A stretch of DNA of 44,413 bases from an uncultured Chitinophagaceae bacterium (GTDB taxonomy: Bacteria > Bacteroidota > Bacteroidia > Chitinophagales > Chitinophagaceae). The first letter of the stretch is position 1. Each line of letters begins with the position of its first letter. The notes beneath the pieces are model-generated. The model did no database searches, had not been told where the DNA came from, and was given only the letters and a program-made list of their open reading frames with translations. The DNA lies in assembly GCA_937897585.1 (NCBI GenBank), contig CALCNY010000107.1:1-44413 (forward strand), given 5' to 3'. This document shows positions 8,257 to 16,286 of this stretch, piece by piece. A program made the position numbers and the translations under genes.

Positions 8257-8603
8257 AGTGCCCTTCAATCCCCCAAAGGGGGAAGTTTATTGCGTTTTGT
8301 TGGTATAGCCACGAATGCACGAATTTTTATAGGCGCGGAGATGTTTTGCCACAAAGACGCAATGACACAAAGAACCACGAATGATTTTTTTATGTTCTTT
8401 ATTCCCCCTTCGGGGAAATTTGGTTAGCCACAAATGCACGAATGAGTTTCACGCAAAGCTCGCAAGGGAGCTAAGGCGCGATTTTTTTCACCGCAGAGAA
8501 GAGAGATTATAGAGTTAACGCAGAGCTATTTAATAATAAACTGCAATTTCTCGGAGCTAATTGCCACATCCTTATTCCTCATTTCTACTTCCTTATTATT
8601 TAT
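8257..8603. repeat. Composite array of interspersed repeats, right of the lipoprotein
   Basis: The gap contains C5/G5 hairpins at 8270-8282 and 8404-8414, CACGAATGCACGAAT at 8310 with a variant at 8429, GACGCAATGACACAAAG near 8354, TTTCACGCAAAGCTCGCAAG at 8447, and a CTTATTCC...TTATTATTTATT module ending at about 8603. The right edge overlaps the stop codon of feoB (8600-8602). Order and orientation of modules match the array at 6559-7090. Confidence 0.78.
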
Positions 8604-10717
8604 TTGAAAAGCTGATATACAATCAAACTACACAAATACGCCAACCCTGTCATATACGCAAGCTGTATCATCGGCCATTTCCAGCTTTTGGTTTCTCTTT
8701 TTACAATGGCAATTGTACTCATACATTGCATGGCGAGTACATAAAATATCAACAGTGATAAACCTGTTGCCAGTGTATATACTTTAGTTCCGTCTTCTCT
8801 TTTGGCAGCAGCCATTTTATCTCTTAACGTAATGCTATTTTCATCTGCTTCATCTCCTACACTGTACAATGTTGCCATGGTGCCCACAAAGACTTCTCTT
8901 GCAGCAAATGATGTTATTAAGGCAATGCCAATCTTCCAATCATAACCCAATGGTTTAATAACGGGCTCAATTGTTTTTCCTAATATACCTGCATAAGATT
9001 GCTGTAAGTGAGCGGTCTTTTTTTCTCTTAATAATTGAATTGAATCTTGAGGATGTTGTAACAACGCATTCGCATAATTTATTTCTACTGTTTCCATTTT
9101 TTTTGATGGACCGAAGCTGCTTAATGCCCATAAACATAAACTAATAATCATGATGACTTTCCCCGCTTCAAAAATGAAAATTTTTGCTTTTTCAAACATA
9201 GTAAAAAACATGTTCTTCCAGCGTGGACTTCTATAAACAGGAAGTTCCAATATGAAATAACTTTTCTCTGTAGACTTGATAAACCATTTCATTACCCAGG
9301 CAACCAGCATCGCCATGAAAGTACCAAACACATACAGCAACATCATCACCAAACCTTGTAAACTTATAAATCCTAAATATAGTTTTTGAGGGATGACCAA
9401 CGCGATAAGTATCGTGTACACGGGCAAACGTGCACTGCAACTCATCAATGGCGTAATCATGATGGTGAGTAAACGTTCTTTTTTATTTTCAATATTTCTC
9501 GCGCTCATGATAGCAGGAACTGCACAGGCAAATCCACTAATCATAGGCATCACACTCTTACCATTCAAGCCTGCTTTGCGCATAAGCTTATCTGTGAGAA
9601 AACTAATTCGCGCCATATAGCCACTGTCTTCCAACAAAGTAATCAAGCCAAACAGAATCATAATCTGCGGCACAAAAACCATAATACCACTCAATCCGGC
9701 CATAACACCATTGATGAACAAATCACTGAACCAGCCCACGGGTAAATGAACTGAAAGCCATCCGCTCATGTTGCCAAAAATCCATTCAATGAAATTCATC
9801 GGATATTTTGCAATCCAAAAAACAGCTTGAAACAGAAAAAATAATACAACCAATAAAATCAAGTAACCCCATTTTTGATGGAGTAAAACATTATCGATTT
9901 TTTCTGTCAGCAATGATTTTTTTAGAGGGTCACTTTCAACAACAGTTAGCTGCATGATATGCTTGATCCTTGCATAACGCTGCATGATTTCTTCGGCTTG
10001 TGTTTTGGTGGAGTTGAATTTATTTTCCTTTTCTATCTGCTCAACATCCAGCGAAGTTTGTTTGCTTAGATTAAACTGCTCATGATTGATTAAATAATGA
10101 ATCGCCTGGTAATTGCTGAGCTGAGGAAATATTTTCTGTACCTGTTCAATCGCCACGGGAGCAAGCATGTGACTATAAATAAATTCACGTGGCGCTTGTA
10201 AATTATTTTGAAACGTGGATTCAATCGTCTTTTTTAGTTGGTCCATTCCTTTTCTTTTTCTTGGATTTACGGCAACTACAGGAACACCTAATTCTCTTTC
10301 CAATCCGGGAATGTCAATTTTAATTCCTTTCTGTGCGGCCAAATCCATCATAGTTAACACTACCACAACAGGCAGTTTCAAATCGATTATCTGTGTACAG
10401 AAAAGTAAATTCCTTCTGAGATTACTCGCATCGGCCACCAACACAATCATTTCGGGCTGAATGGTTTCATCCTGATTCAACAACACTTTATACGCCACCC
10501 ATTCGTCGGCGCGTTTGGGATATAAACTATAGGTTCCTGGAAGATCAATGAAATTAGCTGTAAGAGAAGAAGCAATATTGGCAACACCCGTTTTTTTATC
10601 AACTGTAACGCCAGGGAAATTACCCACTTTCTGATTCAATCCGGTAAGCTCGTTAAAAATGGAGCTTTTACCGCAATTGGGATTTCCTACCAGCGCTATA
10701 TTGATTGTTTGAGCCAA
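8600..10717 (-). CDS. feoB: Ferrous iron transporter FeoB
   Basis: This is the GTP-gated inner-membrane channel that imports Fe(II). The N-terminal G domain shows G1 GNPNCGKSS (K17), VGNFPGVTVDKKTG for switch I and DLPGTYSL for G3, followed by the helical GDI domain. The membrane part holds two Gate domains, with motifs such as MARISFLTDKLMRKAGLNGK, MISGFACAVPAIM and TSFAAREVFVGTMATLYSVG. The length of 705 residues is typical. I chose the TTG at 10717 because it places GNPNCGKS about ten residues from the start, as in the family. A longer TTG start at 10762 would put a TACTTTTG promoter box inside the gene. No feoA accompanies it. Confidence 0.95.
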   Translation of the reverse strand: MAQTINIALVGNPNCGKSSIFNELTGLNQKVGNFPGVTVDKKTGVANIASSLTANFIDLPGTYSLYPKRADEWVAYKVLLNQDETIQPEMIVLVADASNLRRNLLFCTQIIDLKLPVVVVLTMMDLAAQKGIKIDIPGLERELGVPVVAVNPRKRKGMDQLKKTIESTFQNNLQAPREFIYSHMLAPVAIEQVQKIFPQLSNYQAIHYLINHEQFNLSKQTSLDVEQIEKENKFNSTKTQAEEIMQRYARIKHIMQLTVVESDPLKKSLLTEKIDNVLLHQKWGYLILLVVLFFLFQAVFWIAKYPMNFIEWIFGNMSGWLSVHLPVGWFSDLFINGVMAGLSGIMVFVPQIMILFGLITLLEDSGYMARISFLTDKLMRKAGLNGKSVMPMISGFACAVPAIMSARNIENKKERLLTIMITPLMSCSARLPVYTILIALVIPQKLYLGFISLQGLVMMLLYVFGTFMAMLVAWVMKWFIKSTEKSYFILELPVYRSPRWKNMFFTMFEKAKIFIFEAGKVIMIISLCLWALSSFGPSKKMETVEINYANALLQHPQDSIQLLREKKTAHLQQSYAGILGKTIEPVIKPLGYDWKIGIALITSFAAREVFVGTMATLYSVGDEADENSITLRDKMAAAKREDGTKVYTLATGLSLLIFYVLAMQCMSTIAIVKRETKSWKWPMIQLAYMTGLAYLCSLIVYQLFK

Positions 10718-10737
10718 TGACTTTCTTATTAACCTTG

Positions 10738-10745
10738 CAAAAGTA
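10738..10745 (-). promoter_or_regulatory. Putative -7 box of feoB
   Basis: TACTTTTG on the minus strand fits the Bacteroidota -7 consensus TAnnTTTG. It lies about 20 bp upstream of the chosen TTG start. No well-spaced -33 box is visible. Confidence 0.5.
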
Positions 10746-10795
10746 ACACGATTGACTGCCAAATAATTTACGAATTAAAGAAAGATAGCTTTGGT

Positions 10796-10803
10796 TAACT
10801 TTG
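10796..10803 (+). promoter_or_regulatory. Putative -7 box of the M28 peptidase gene
   Basis: TAACTTTG matches TAnnTTTG and ends 19 bp before the ATG at 10823. It faces away from the feoB promoter, giving a compact divergent control region. Confidence 0.5.
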
Positions 10804-10822
10804 TCAGGAAAATTAATTTTTT

Positions 10823-12427
10823 ATGCGTCCATTACTCCTGTTACTTTTCATCAGCTCTTTCGGCTATGCCCAAACAGATAACAAAATCCTGAAAGACATC
10901 AAAAAATCGGTATCGTATTTAGCCGACGACAAACTTGAAGGCAGAAGAACAGGCATGCCTGGCGAAAAACTGGCTTATAAATTCATAATTCAAAAATTAA
11001 AAAAGAATGGAATCGAAACGGCAAGCGGATTGTCGGGCTATATCCAGGATTTTGAAGTGAATGATGGCTTGGTAATCGGACAAACAACTTCTTTAACTCT
11101 TAGCAACAAAACATTTTCAATAAATGGCGATTTTATTCCCATGCCTTATTCTCCAAATGGAAAAACAGACGCCTGGGGTAAATATATTTTATTCTATGAT
11201 ATTCACAGTCTCATTGCTGACAATAAAGACAATCCTCATTTTGATTTCGAAGAAGAGTTGTATCAAAAGTTAAAATCTGCAACAGAAATACAACCTCAAA
11301 GTTTGTTGATAATTTTCAATAGTTCGGACACTGCTATCAGTTATGTATTTGATGCTAAAAATAAAAAGAAGACACTCTTGAAACAAGTTATTTATTGCAA
11401 CAACAAAACGGTTGAAATATTAAGAACCAATTCATCAGAACAATCACCTGTAAAATTAACGATTGATATAAATACAAGCATCCGCACAGGACACAATGTG
11501 ATTGGGATGATCAACAACAACGCACCACTAACGGTAATCCTTGGGGCACATTACGACCATCTAGGTTATGGCGAAGATCACAACTCTTTATACGTAGGAA
11601 AAGAAAAAATGATACATAACGGTGCTGATGATAATGCTAGCGGAACTGCAGCATTGATAGCACTTTCCTCAATTCTTAAAAAATCTGGAAGTAAAAAATA
11701 TAATTACGTTTTTGTTGCTTTCTCTGGTGAGGAATTAGGCTTGTATGGTTCTAAATATTTTGTTGAACATTCTCCTATTGATTTTAAAAATGTAAATTAT
11801 ATGGTGAACATGGACATGGTAGGAAGATTAAATGATTCAACTCATGGTCTAACAATTGGGGGCTATGGCACTTCACCAACATGGGGTCAAATAATCAACA
11901 CCAACGATGAATATTTCAAAATAAAATTTGACAGCGCAGGCAGTGGTCCAAGCGACCACACTTCTTTTTATAGAAAAGATTTACCTGTGTTATTTTTCTT
12001 CACAGGCACACATAGCGACTATCACAAACCTTCTGATGATGCGGACAAAATCAATTATGAAGGTGAATTAAAAATCATCAGATACATTCAGTCTTTGATA
12101 GAAAAAACAGCTTCTCTTGACAAAATTTCTTTTACCAAAACCAGAGAGGCCGCAGCAATGGGTAAAAGTTCTTTTAAAGTAACTATGGGCATCATGCCTG
12201 ATTATACTTTCAGCGATAATGGTGTAAAAGTTGATGGCGTTAGTGAAAACAGACCGGCTCAAAAAGCAGGCGTTAAAACAGGCGACGTGATTTATCAATT
12301 AGGAGATTTTATGGTTAGTGATGTAGAAACCTACATGCAGGCTTTGAATAAATTTAAAAAAGGCGATACTACTACCGTAAAAATAAAAAGAGGTACTGAG
12401 GACATTAAAGTGGAAGTTACTTTCTAA
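10823..12427 (+). CDS. Secreted M28 family zinc peptidase with C-terminal PDZ domain
   Basis: This 534-residue aminopeptidase-like metalloenzyme is predicted to act in the periplasm or outside. A signal peptide (MRPLLLLLFISSFGYAQ) precedes an M28 domain interrupted by a PA-like insert (about residues 80-215). The co-catalytic zinc site is complete: H243 and the catalytic D245 (GAHYDHLG), D269/D270 (NGADDNASG), E303/E304 (AFSGEELG), D331 (NMDMVG) and a late His (GTHSDYHKPSDD). Residues ~440-534 form a PDZ domain (VSENRPAQKAGVKTGDVIYQ), which may bind substrate C-termini or regulate the enzyme. It is followed after 9 bp by an IPExxxVDY gene in the same direction, so the two probably share a transcript. 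Confidence 0.94.
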   Translation: MRPLLLLLFISSFGYAQTDNKILKDIKKSVSYLADDKLEGRRTGMPGEKLAYKFIIQKLKKNGIETASGLSGYIQDFEVNDGLVIGQTTSLTLSNKTFSINGDFIPMPYSPNGKTDAWGKYILFYDIHSLIADNKDNPHFDFEEELYQKLKSATEIQPQSLLIIFNSSDTAISYVFDAKNKKKTLLKQVIYCNNKTVEILRTNSSEQSPVKLTIDINTSIRTGHNVIGMINNNAPLTVILGAHYDHLGYGEDHNSLYVGKEKMIHNGADDNASGTAALIALSSILKKSGSKKYNYVFVAFSGEELGLYGSKYFVEHSPIDFKNVNYMVNMDMVGRLNDSTHGLTIGGYGTSPTWGQIINTNDEYFKIKFDSAGSGPSDHTSFYRKDLPVLFFFTGTHSDYHKPSDDADKINYEGELKIIRYIQSLIEKTASLDKISFTKTREAAAMGKSSFKVTMGIMPDYTFSDNGVKVDGVSENRPAQKAGVKTGDVIYQLGDFMVSDVETYMQALNKFKKGDTTTVKIKRGTEDIKVEVTF

Positions 12428-12436
12428 ATTCGGGTT

Positions 12437-12871
12437 ATGAAGCTCAAAATCGACAATGATTTACTTGCGGAAGAATTTTTTGAAAACACTCACTTGTTGG
12501 GTATTGTAGCTCCTGTAAAAAACTATCAGTTTATTTGGCATATCAATCAAAGTCTTGGTTACACCTTTCGTTTAAATAGTGATTTTGAAATTGAATTGAG
12601 AAAGAAAACACGAAGTTATTTTTTCTCGATTTATGAATATCAGATTCCACAAACGACCATCGTTCATTATTTATACCACAACCAACACATGGGAGAATAT
12701 CTTCTTCCCGAATTTAAACATCTTGATTTTTTATGGATGATTAAAGGTGATGATATCAGTGGTATTGAAGTAAGCGACATTCAACAAATGATCAAACAAT
12801 TGCCCGTGGTACAATTCGTAAATGAAATGACTCACGAAAAAATCAAACACAAACAGCATTTGATTTTTTAA
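12437..12871 (+). CDS. IPExxxVDY family protein
   Basis: The 144-residue cytoplasmic protein matches the Bacteroidota-specific family named for an IPExxxVDY motif, seen here in the variant form LLPEFKHLDFLW. The opening pattern MKLKIDNDLLAEEFFENTHLLGI and the central IWHINQSLGYTFRL are also typical. The molecular function of the family is not known. It lies 9 bp after the M28 peptidase and 29 bp before the pterin dehydratase gene, all on the plus strand, suggesting a three-gene transcript. Confidence 0.82.
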   Translation: MKLKIDNDLLAEEFFENTHLLGIVAPVKNYQFIWHINQSLGYTFRLNSDFEIELRKKTRSYFFSIYEYQIPQTTIVHYLYHNQHMGEYLLPEFKHLDFLWMIKGDDISGIEVSDIQQMIKQLPVVQFVNEMTHEKIKHKQHLIF

Positions 12872-12900
12872 ATCAATCCTTTAAATAAATTTTCAAAATC

Positions 12901-13137
12901 ATGTGGCAGGAAAAAAATAATACCCTCTATAAAAAATTCTCTTTCTCAAATTTTATTGATGCCTTTGCCTTCATGACAAAGGTGGCCATAGTCGCCGAAA
13001 AAATGAACCACCATCCCAATTGGAGTAATGTTTATAACACAGTTGAAATTTCACTAAGTACCCATGACGCAGGAGATATCGTTACCGAAAAAGACTATGA
13101 ATTGGCGAAAGCTATTGATGGTTTGATTGCTGAATAA
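12901..13137 (+). CDS. Pterin-4a-carbinolamine dehydratase (PCD/DCoH family)
   Basis: This 78-residue enzyme is predicted to dehydrate 4a-hydroxytetrahydrobiopterin, which recycles the pterin cofactor of aromatic amino acid hydroxylases. The active-site signature EKMNHHPNWSNVYNTV is intact, including the consecutive histidines and the Trp. The C-terminal helix (TEKDYELAKAID) is present. It is slightly short, because the first ~15-20 residues of many homologues are missing; the N-terminus starts at MWQEKNNTLYKKFSFSNF. No phenylalanine hydroxylase is in the window. The first bases of a two-hairpin interspersed repeat overlap its stop codon. Confidence 0.9.
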   Translation: MWQEKNNTLYKKFSFSNFIDAFAFMTKVAIVAEKMNHHPNWSNVYNTVEISLSTHDAGDIVTEKDYELAKAIDGLIAE

Positions 13138-13230
13138 AATTCAGTGGGGGTGAAGAAATATTAGTTTTAAAATTTGGCTATGTCAAGGCTGTGGACGTAA
13201 TATTGCGATATTGCAATATTGCAATATCAC
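13135..13230 (+). repeat. Two-hairpin interspersed element, copy 1
   Basis: It starts ATAAAATTCAGTGGGGGTGA, passes through the conserved linker word TTTGGCTATGTCA, and ends in ACGTAATATTGCGATATTGC plus a near-perfect 26-bp palindrome at 13205-13230. The left hairpin is degenerate here (TTCA/TGAA). The start overlaps the pterin dehydratase stop codon. Two other copies are at 21967-22063 and 27508-27597. Confidence 0.75.
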
Positions 13231-13262
13231 TTTTACATTAAAACACAATTCCAATTCAACAA

Positions 13263-13694
13263 CTACTTTCTACAAAACAATTTTTTAAGATAAATATTCT
13301 CAGGATAGTACCCCTCAAAAACATATTCTGTCACCGGACAAAGCCATAGTGTATGTTGAAAGGGTTTTTTCTTATACTTCGACACGTTGTAATAAGCACC
13401 ATAATCAACCGGCGCATGACCAATTTTATCCAGTAAATCCTGGTTAAGTCCAATTTTAAGTTTGTTTAGTTTTATACTGTGTTCGGGGAAAGGATTTGTG
13501 CTGAGTACCACGGTAACATAAGTTCCATTTTCTGAGAGTAAGTCGAGAAATGTGTCGGAGCCGTCTACCATTAGTAGATTGGATTTTGTTCCTAATCCAA
13601 GTTCGAGGAACTGTGGTAAATCCGCGTACCAAAGACCATTTTCTTTGTAAAAGGAAAGTCTTTTTGTAATGGTTTCATTTTTTGTTGTTTGCAT
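13263..13694 (-). CDS. DUF6717-like hypothetical protein
   Basis: The protein has 143 residues from the ATG at 13694; an in-frame TTG at 13715 would add seven residues but is less likely. The N-terminal half resembles what I recall of DUF6717: RLSFYKENGLWYADLPQF followed by NLLMVDGSDTFLDLL. The C-terminal half contains HAPVDYGAYYNV and LWLCPVTEYVFEGYYPENIY. No signal peptide or membrane segment is visible. The function is unknown. It is convergent with the upstream pterin dehydratase gene, with a two-hairpin repeat between them. A short inverted repeat (TTTGCAT...ATGCAAA, about 13690-13716) surrounds the start region. Confidence 0.7.
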   Translation of the reverse strand: MQTTKNETITKRLSFYKENGLWYADLPQFLELGLGTKSNLLMVDGSDTFLDLLSENGTYVTVVLSTNPFPEHSIKLNKLKIGLNQDLLDKIGHAPVDYGAYYNVSKYKKKPFQHTLWLCPVTEYVFEGYYPENIYLKKLFCRK

Positions 13695-13746
13695 ATTGAT
13701 TTGTTTTGAATGCAAACTACAACAGGAAATAGCGGAAGATAAAAAC

Positions 13747-14283
13747 TTACAAGGTTGTAAGTGGCTTGAGCTCCAACCTCATCATTATATCCGTTTGTTC
13801 ATCATCACCCAAAACAAAAATATGTTTGTCGAATTCTACAAAACCATTTTTCTTGTAAAAGTTTATGGCGCGAGGATTTTCTTCCCATACGCCTAACCAA
13901 ATATAATTTGCATTTTTTTGTGTTGCCAATTCAATGGCTTTTTCAAATAACAATTGGCCAATATTTTTTCCGTGGAAATCTTTGAGTACATAAATTCTTT
14001 CAATTTCCATAGCGGATTCATCTTTCAACTCTGTTTGAGATTGTCCATGATTGATTTTTAAATATCCGATGACTTCATTTTCTTGAAAGGCGAAATAAAA
14101 TTCTGAATCGGGATTGTTTAATTCTGTAGTGAGTTTTTCATCAGAGAACCCCTCTTCTAAATATTTTTTCATGTTGGCTTCCGTATTTCCTCCTGCAAAG
14201 GTTTCTGAGAATGTTTGTCTGCCGATGTTTTGTAAAACTGATAAATCGGTTATTGTTCCTTTTCTGATGTCAATATTTGTCAT
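13747..14283 (-). CDS. GNAT family N-acetyltransferase (PaiA-like)
   Basis: The 178-residue acetyltransferase resembles the spermine/spermidine acetyltransferase PaiA group. Visible features are the opening IRKGTITDLSVLQNIGRQTF, the beta-4 strand and turn MEIERIYVLKDFHGKNIGQ (the acetyl-CoA-binding loop), and WLGVWEENPRAINFYKKNGF, the classical C-terminal GNAT motif. It is cytoplasmic and of normal length. The acceptor substrate is inferred only by family resemblance. The gene runs opposite to the small Cys-protein gene that begins 90 bp to its right, so the region between them holds divergent promoters. Confidence 0.9.
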   Translation of the reverse strand: MTNIDIRKGTITDLSVLQNIGRQTFSETFAGGNTEANMKKYLEEGFSDEKLTTELNNPDSEFYFAFQENEVIGYLKINHGQSQTELKDESAMEIERIYVLKDFHGKNIGQLLFEKAIELATQKNANYIWLGVWEENPRAINFYKKNGFVEFDKHIFVLGDDEQTDIMMRLELKPLTTL

Positions 14284-14372
14284 GGCTCAAATATAAAATA
14301 AAAACACACCTCAAATAGATTGCGGTTTGAGAAATTATTTTTGATGTCAACTTTTATAATCAATCAATATAT

Positions 14373-14633
14373 ATGGATACGCCCGAAGATAAAAACCTCG
14401 ACAAGATTGAAAATGAACCTATACGTTACGATAGGTTTGTTGAAGTTTTCAATGAAACAACAATGACTTGTCTGCCTATATGCAATACCTGTGTACATCA
14501 TGTCGAAGGACTTACTTGCAAGGCTTTTGATGTGATACCAGACAGTATTCTATTTGGCGACAACAATCACAGCAAGCCATTGAAAAATCAAAAAAATAAA
14601 CTGGTCTACGAGAATAAAAACAAATCAACGTAG
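14373..14633 (+). CDS. Small Cys-motif protein (possible zinc-binding domain)
   Basis: This 86-residue protein is built around a CxxxCxxCxxxxxxxxC cluster: TCLPICNTCVHHVEGLTC, followed by KAFDVIPDSILFGDNNHSKP. The order of Cys cluster, AFD/AFP, IPxxIxxG and a late His resembles a short widespread domain of unknown function, probably a metal-binding knuckle; I cannot name it. The C-terminus is Lys/Asn-rich and probably disordered. It ends 18 bp before a SprT-like gene on the same strand, so the two are likely co-transcribed. Confidence 0.7.
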   Translation: MDTPEDKNLDKIENEPIRYDRFVEVFNETTMTCLPICNTCVHHVEGLTCKAFDVIPDSILFGDNNHSKPLKNQKNKLVYENKNKST

Positions 14634-14651
14634 ACGTAAAATCAACTTCAA

Positions 14652-15119
14652 TTGGAATTAATAAAAGCTCAACAACTCGCTTTAAAATTGATGAACAAAC
14701 ACGGCCTCATTGAAAAAGGCTGGAAATTCAAATACGACAAAGCGAAAAAACGATTTGGAATGTGCATGCATTTAAAGAAAACTATTTCATTGTCTTCTTT
14801 ACTAACAGCAATTAGAGAACCTGCAAATGTAAAAAACACGATTCTTCACGAAATTGCTCATGCCTTGGTTGGTTGCGGCCATGGTCATGATCGCGTTTGG
14901 AGGGCAAAGGCTTTGGAAATCGGCTGTAATGGAAACAGATGTTCGAGTGATGTGAAATTAAAAGGCAATTGGGAAGGCGTTTGTCCGAATGGACACGTTT
15001 CTTACAAACACAGAAAGCCAAGATTAAGAATGTCCTGCAGTATTTGCAGACCAAAAATATTTGATGCCAATTATTTAATCACATATGAATTGAAACCAAT
15101 CAATTCAATTAAGAATTAA
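14652..15119 (+). CDS. SprT-like zinc metallopeptidase domain protein
   Basis: The 155-residue protein has the SprT/Spartan-type metalloprotease core: HEIAHALVG gives the HExxH zinc site and catalytic Glu, with a further His in GCGHGHDRVW. A C-terminal zinc ribbon follows (CPNGHVSYKHR...MSCSICRP). SprT-domain proteins cleave DNA-crosslinked proteins in eukaryotes; the bacterial role is less clear. The reading frame opens with TTG at 14652. I accept this start because the first 30 residues (LIKAQQLALKLMNKHGLIEK) fit the usual SprT N-terminus, whereas the next ATG (14691) would cut it. Its stop overlaps the stop of the convergent asd gene. Confidence 0.85.
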   Translation: MELIKAQQLALKLMNKHGLIEKGWKFKYDKAKKRFGMCMHLKKTISLSSLLTAIREPANVKNTILHEIAHALVGCGHGHDRVWRAKALEIGCNGNRCSSDVKLKGNWEGVCPNGHVSYKHRKPRLRMSCSICRPKIFDANYLITYELKPINSIKN

Positions 15120-16105
15120 ATAAATTTTTTCTCCAACAAATATTCCGCAATTTGAATGGCATTCGTAGCCGCTCCTTTACGTAAATTATCGCTAACCACC
15201 CAACAGTTCATGGTGTTGGCTTGCGTTTCATCTCTTCTGATTCTACCTACAAAAGTGTCGTCTTTATCATGAGCAGTTAACGGCATTGGATAAATGAAAT
15301 TCGCGACATCATCTTTTAATACTAATCCAGGAGATTTGGAAATGATGTCTTTTACTTCGGCAACATGAAAATCATTTTCAAATTCAATATTTACTGATTC
15401 ACTGTGACCACCGATAGTAGGAATACGAACACAAGTTGCGGTTAATAAAATTGAATCATCACCCATGATTTTTTTAGTTTCATTGGTCATCTTCATTTCT
15501 TCCTTCGTGTAACCGTTGTCGAGAAACACATCAATATGCGGAATAGCATTTAAGTCGATTGGATATTTATACGCCATCTCTCCTTCAATTCCTTTTCTTT
15601 CGTTCATCAATTGTGTAACTGCTTTTACGCCGGTTCCCGTTACGCTTTGATAAGTACTAACTACCACACGTTTGATTTTATATTTATCATGAAGTGGCTT
15701 TAATAATACTACTAGTTGAATTGTAGAACAATTTGGATTTGCAATGATTTTATCATTTGCCGTTAACACATTGGCATTTACTTCCGGCACCACTAGCTTC
15801 TTATCTGCATCCATTCTCCATGCACTGGAATTGTCGATTACCGTAATTCCTGCTGCTGCAAATTTTGGAGCCCATTCCAAAGATGTACTTCCTCCTGCTG
15901 AAAAAATAGCCACATTTGGTTTGGCATCAATTGCACCTTGCATACTTACTACAGTATATTCATTTCCTTTGAAAGAAATTTTTTTGCCAACAGATCTTTC
16001 AGAAGCAACGGGAATCAACTCCGTAACCGGGAAATTTCTTTCGGCTAATACTTCAAGCATTTTGGTTCCAACAAGGCCAGTTGCGCCAACTACAGCTACT
16101 TTCAT
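15116..16105 (-). CDS. asd: Aspartate-semialdehyde dehydrogenase
   Basis: This enzyme reduces aspartyl phosphate to aspartate semialdehyde with NADPH, feeding lysine/diaminopimelate, threonine and methionine synthesis. The 329-residue protein opens with the NADP-binding loop KVAVVGATGLVGTKML. The catalytic Cys is C126 (ANPNCSTIQL) and the conserved His is H234 (IPTIGGHSES). I place the start at the ATG at 16105, which puts the loop at the N-terminus. A longer frame to 16141 would include the promoter -7 box. Its 3' end overlaps the SprT-like gene by four bases, tail to tail. Confidence 0.96.
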   Translation of the reverse strand: MKVAVVGATGLVGTKMLEVLAERNFPVTELIPVASERSVGKKISFKGNEYTVVSMQGAIDAKPNVAIFSAGGSTSLEWAPKFAAAGITVIDNSSAWRMDADKKLVVPEVNANVLTANDKIIANPNCSTIQLVVLLKPLHDKYKIKRVVVSTYQSVTGTGVKAVTQLMNERKGIEGEMAYKYPIDLNAIPHIDVFLDNGYTKEEMKMTNETKKIMGDDSILLTATCVRIPTIGGHSESVNIEFENDFHVAEVKDIISKSPGLVLKDDVANFIYPMPLTAHDKDDTFVGRIRRDETQANTMNCWVVSDNLRKGAATNAIQIAEYLLEKKFI

Positions 16106-16124
16106 GACATAAATTTTAGTGTTG

Positions 16125-16155
16125 CAAAAATAAGTCAACATAAACGCAATTGCAA
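16125..16155 (-). promoter_or_regulatory. Putative asd promoter (-33 TTG, -7 TATTTTTG)
   Basis: On the minus strand TTG (16153-16155) is separated by 20 bp from TATTTTTG (16125-16132), fitting the Bacteroidota pattern. The ATG is about 20 bp downstream. Confidence 0.6.
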
Positions 16156-16263
16156 TTCAGAACAAGCACATTCCTAAAATTTAGAAATTATTCAATAGAG
16201 ACGCTTGTAAACATTTAAGTTCTGTTGTTTTTTGCCTTAAAGAAACTTCATCACTCTCAAGCC

Positions 16264-16271
16264 TATTTTTG
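16264..16271 (+). promoter_or_regulatory. Putative -7 box of the lamin-tail gene
   Basis: TATTTTTG matches TAnnTTTG and lies 15 bp before the ATG at 16287. It overlaps the alternative TTG start at 16269 and argues against that start. Confidence 0.5.
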
Positions 16272-16286
16272 AAAAAAGTCCCCTTT

